Shown: positions 62,451 to 64,000 of the stretch, one piece after another
Layout: the number at the start of each line of letters is the position of its first letter
Numbering within the stretch: position 1 is the first letter of the stretch
NCBI GenBank assembly: GCA_009731375.1
Contig: BJOX01000320.1
Coordinates: 600,022-664,021, forward strand
Direction of reading: 5' to 3'
Length of the DNA: 64,000 nt
Origin: Paulinella micropora
Taxonomy: Eukaryota; Cercozoa; Imbricatea; Euglyphida
Position numbers and translations under genes: made by a program
The notes under the pieces: model-generated
Seen by the model: the letters and a program-made list of their open reading frames with translations, nothing else
What the model was told of the DNA's origin: nothing
Databases searched by the model: none

Positions 62451-64000
62451 GAAAGGAGTTAGTACAGATTCACGGAATGATGCTGTTTTACCAGGAAATG
62501 AGGCAAGGACCGGCAGGACCAGAGCTGGAAAAGAGATGGCTTTTGTTGAGGCTGATGAGCGTGCAGGAGGGGCAAATGAAGGCAAGTCATGGCTACCATC
62601 GCTACTACCACAAGGTCCGTCTCCTTTGGATAGAGTAGAAGACAGTGTAGAGTCACAGACAGAGCAGACAAGCGAGACACACACACATGAAACACCTGTG
62701 GGGAAGAGCAGTAAAAGAGGGACAGAACACGGAAAGGTAATAAGCGTTGAAGACTTTAAGAGGATCAGTGAACAGCTGAACAACCTGTGTGTTTTGGATG
62801 ATGAAACCAGAGATGTGGTGATGATGACAAAGAAGGAAGGAGAGAGAGTAGCAGAGGCAGATGGACTGTTGACTGATGTGTTTTGGGCTGTGAACGAAGT
62901 ATTTCTGAAGCATGCAGCAGGCACACCACAAGTCACAAGAGAAACAGTCATAGAGAAGAGAGCAGCAAGAACCACTCAGAGTGCAAAAGCTAAGGAACGA
63001 GCTAAGTGGGAGTGTGAGTTCAGACACAGTGAAGGACATCCAAGACCTGGCAAGACGGAAATAGCTAGGTTGCTATATGCGTTAACGAAGGGAGCAGAAA
63101 AGATAGTAGTGAAAGAGGGTTTGTGTTACGACCCAGACGGCAAAGAGAACGAGTTTTACACAGAGCTGTTAGGAATAATAGACTACGGGATACTCGACTT
63201 AGCTAAGAACCACGACAATCAATTTGCTCTTTTCATTGTACGATCGATGCCCCACCTTATGAAGATTTGGCATGAGGTAGAAGCGAGAGGAGTTACACTG
63301 AACGCACTTTTGCGGAAGTTACACTCAGGAGATGCATACAAGTTCTTCAGTCCAGAACAGGCAGCAGCGAGAAAGAGGGAGTTTGATAGGAAGAGACGGG
63401 AGATAGGCGGACACTCAGATATGGAGGAGGATTATGAGGAGTTTGACCCGGAGAACCTAGAACACTCCAGAACCTCTGAGGAGATGAGGTTGGGAATTCC
63501 CATAAGCTTTAAATCGTATTGCGAAGCACGAGAAGAGCTTGATTGGATGTACGAGAAGAGATTTGAGAAGAGAAGAAAGAATAAAGCAGAAGGGAAAGAG
63601 AGTGATGAGGGAGAAGATGATGAAGAGGAAGACCACAATCTCATGGTAGACGATAGCGAGACGGTAGGACGCAAGAAAAAGATGATAGTGCAAGATAGCG
63701 GATCGTCCAGGGGTATAGCATGCACACCGCACATCTTACACAACGTCAGAGAGATTGATCCCGTTAGCTTAGTCACCGGAAACGGAGAAAGTGTGGTGCG
63801 AAACATGGGGGAAGCAAGATTGACAAGAATAGATGGATCAGGAAAGCCAGTTTTGGTAAAGAAAGATATGTTGTTAGACAATAGGGTGCCAGTCAACATT
63901 ATGTCTACTGGAAACATGGACCACAACCACCACAGATCTATCATTCACCAAAATGGGCAACTACTTATTCTAAAGCGCCCCATAAGAATTAAAGAGAGTG
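62317..64000 (+). CDS. Pol N-terminus of Ty1/copia element (open at window end)
   Basis: An uninterrupted frame of over 560 codons, +1 relative to gag, opening after a TGA at 62314-62316 and overlapping gag by 134 bp. There is no ATG near its start, so expression by +1 frameshifting is likely. The first 450 residues are charged and unfamiliar (KVISVEDFKRISEQLNNLCV...). Then comes a protease: VQDSGSSRGIACTP (active Asp at about 63690), DPVSLVTGNGESVV, and VPVNIMSTGNM. This matches the copia DSGA/S...NG...V-G-G...NLLS pattern. Integrase should follow beyond 64000. The long extra region before the protease is unusual. Confidence 0.78.

Larger units (their letters stand above)
60183..64000 (+). 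mobile_element. Ty1/copia-type retrotransposon, 5' part
   Basis: Plus-strand Gag with CCHC knuckle, a 134-bp overlap into the +1 frame, then a Pol start with a copia-type protease. The window ends before integrase and RT. The element starts within about 600 bp of element 2. Confidence 0.8.

Overview
This is a eukaryotic nuclear window. It carries spliced genes with GT-AG introns, two Ty3/gypsy-type LTR retrotransposons, the start of a Ty1/copia-type element, a LINE reverse-transcriptase fragment, tRNA-derived SINE-like sequences and a very high microsatellite load. I cannot place the species from sequence alone. Moderate GC, many short exons and protist-like retroelements fit a unicellular eukaryote, which is an inference. 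Eight N gaps interrupt the assembly; two of them (7676-7685 and 13619-13628) look like unmerged contig overlaps.

Layout. 1-1.3 kb: purine and CA microsatellites. 1.5-4.3 kb: a small spliced plus-strand gene with a split CXXC...CXXC zinc ribbon, whose introns are pyrimidine and CTAT repeats. 4.7-21.7 kb: a 17 kb minus-strand Ty3/gypsy element ('element 1') with 352-bp LTRs, PBS, PPT, gag, a broken pol and a further coding region in the envelope position; a LINE fragment lies in its leader. 21.7-27 kb: retroelement debris, SINE-like copies, TAA and TA repeats, an armadillo-like relic and one unassigned exon.

28.5-48.9 kb: the most remarkable part. A single plus-strand gene can be read by removing microsatellite tracts as introns. 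(GTAT)n, (CTAT)n, (CATA)n, (GATT)n, (TTA)n and (TTAC)n tracts start with GT made by the repeat unit itself and end in TAG or CAG. The spliced product has a SAM domain, a complete PH domain, a Ser/Pro-rich middle and a C-terminal region with two NPF motifs. Codon phase is conserved across nearly all proposed junctions. Almost every exon is present as a tandem series of 2-8 copies separated by microsatellite, and many of the extra copies are decayed.

50.0-59.6 kb: a second minus-strand Ty3/gypsy element ('element 2') with 249/247-bp LTRs. Its gag and pol share one reading frame, separated by a single TGA followed by CGG. Elements 1 and 2 share the start of the primer-binding site, a long protease-RT linker domain and a C-terminal Pol domain after integrase; both Gag proteins have CCCH-like rather than CCHC zinc motifs. 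From about 60 kb to the end: a plus-strand Ty1/copia element with Gag (CCHC knuckle), a 134-bp overlap into the +1 frame, and the start of Pol with a DSGSS protease; it runs off the window.
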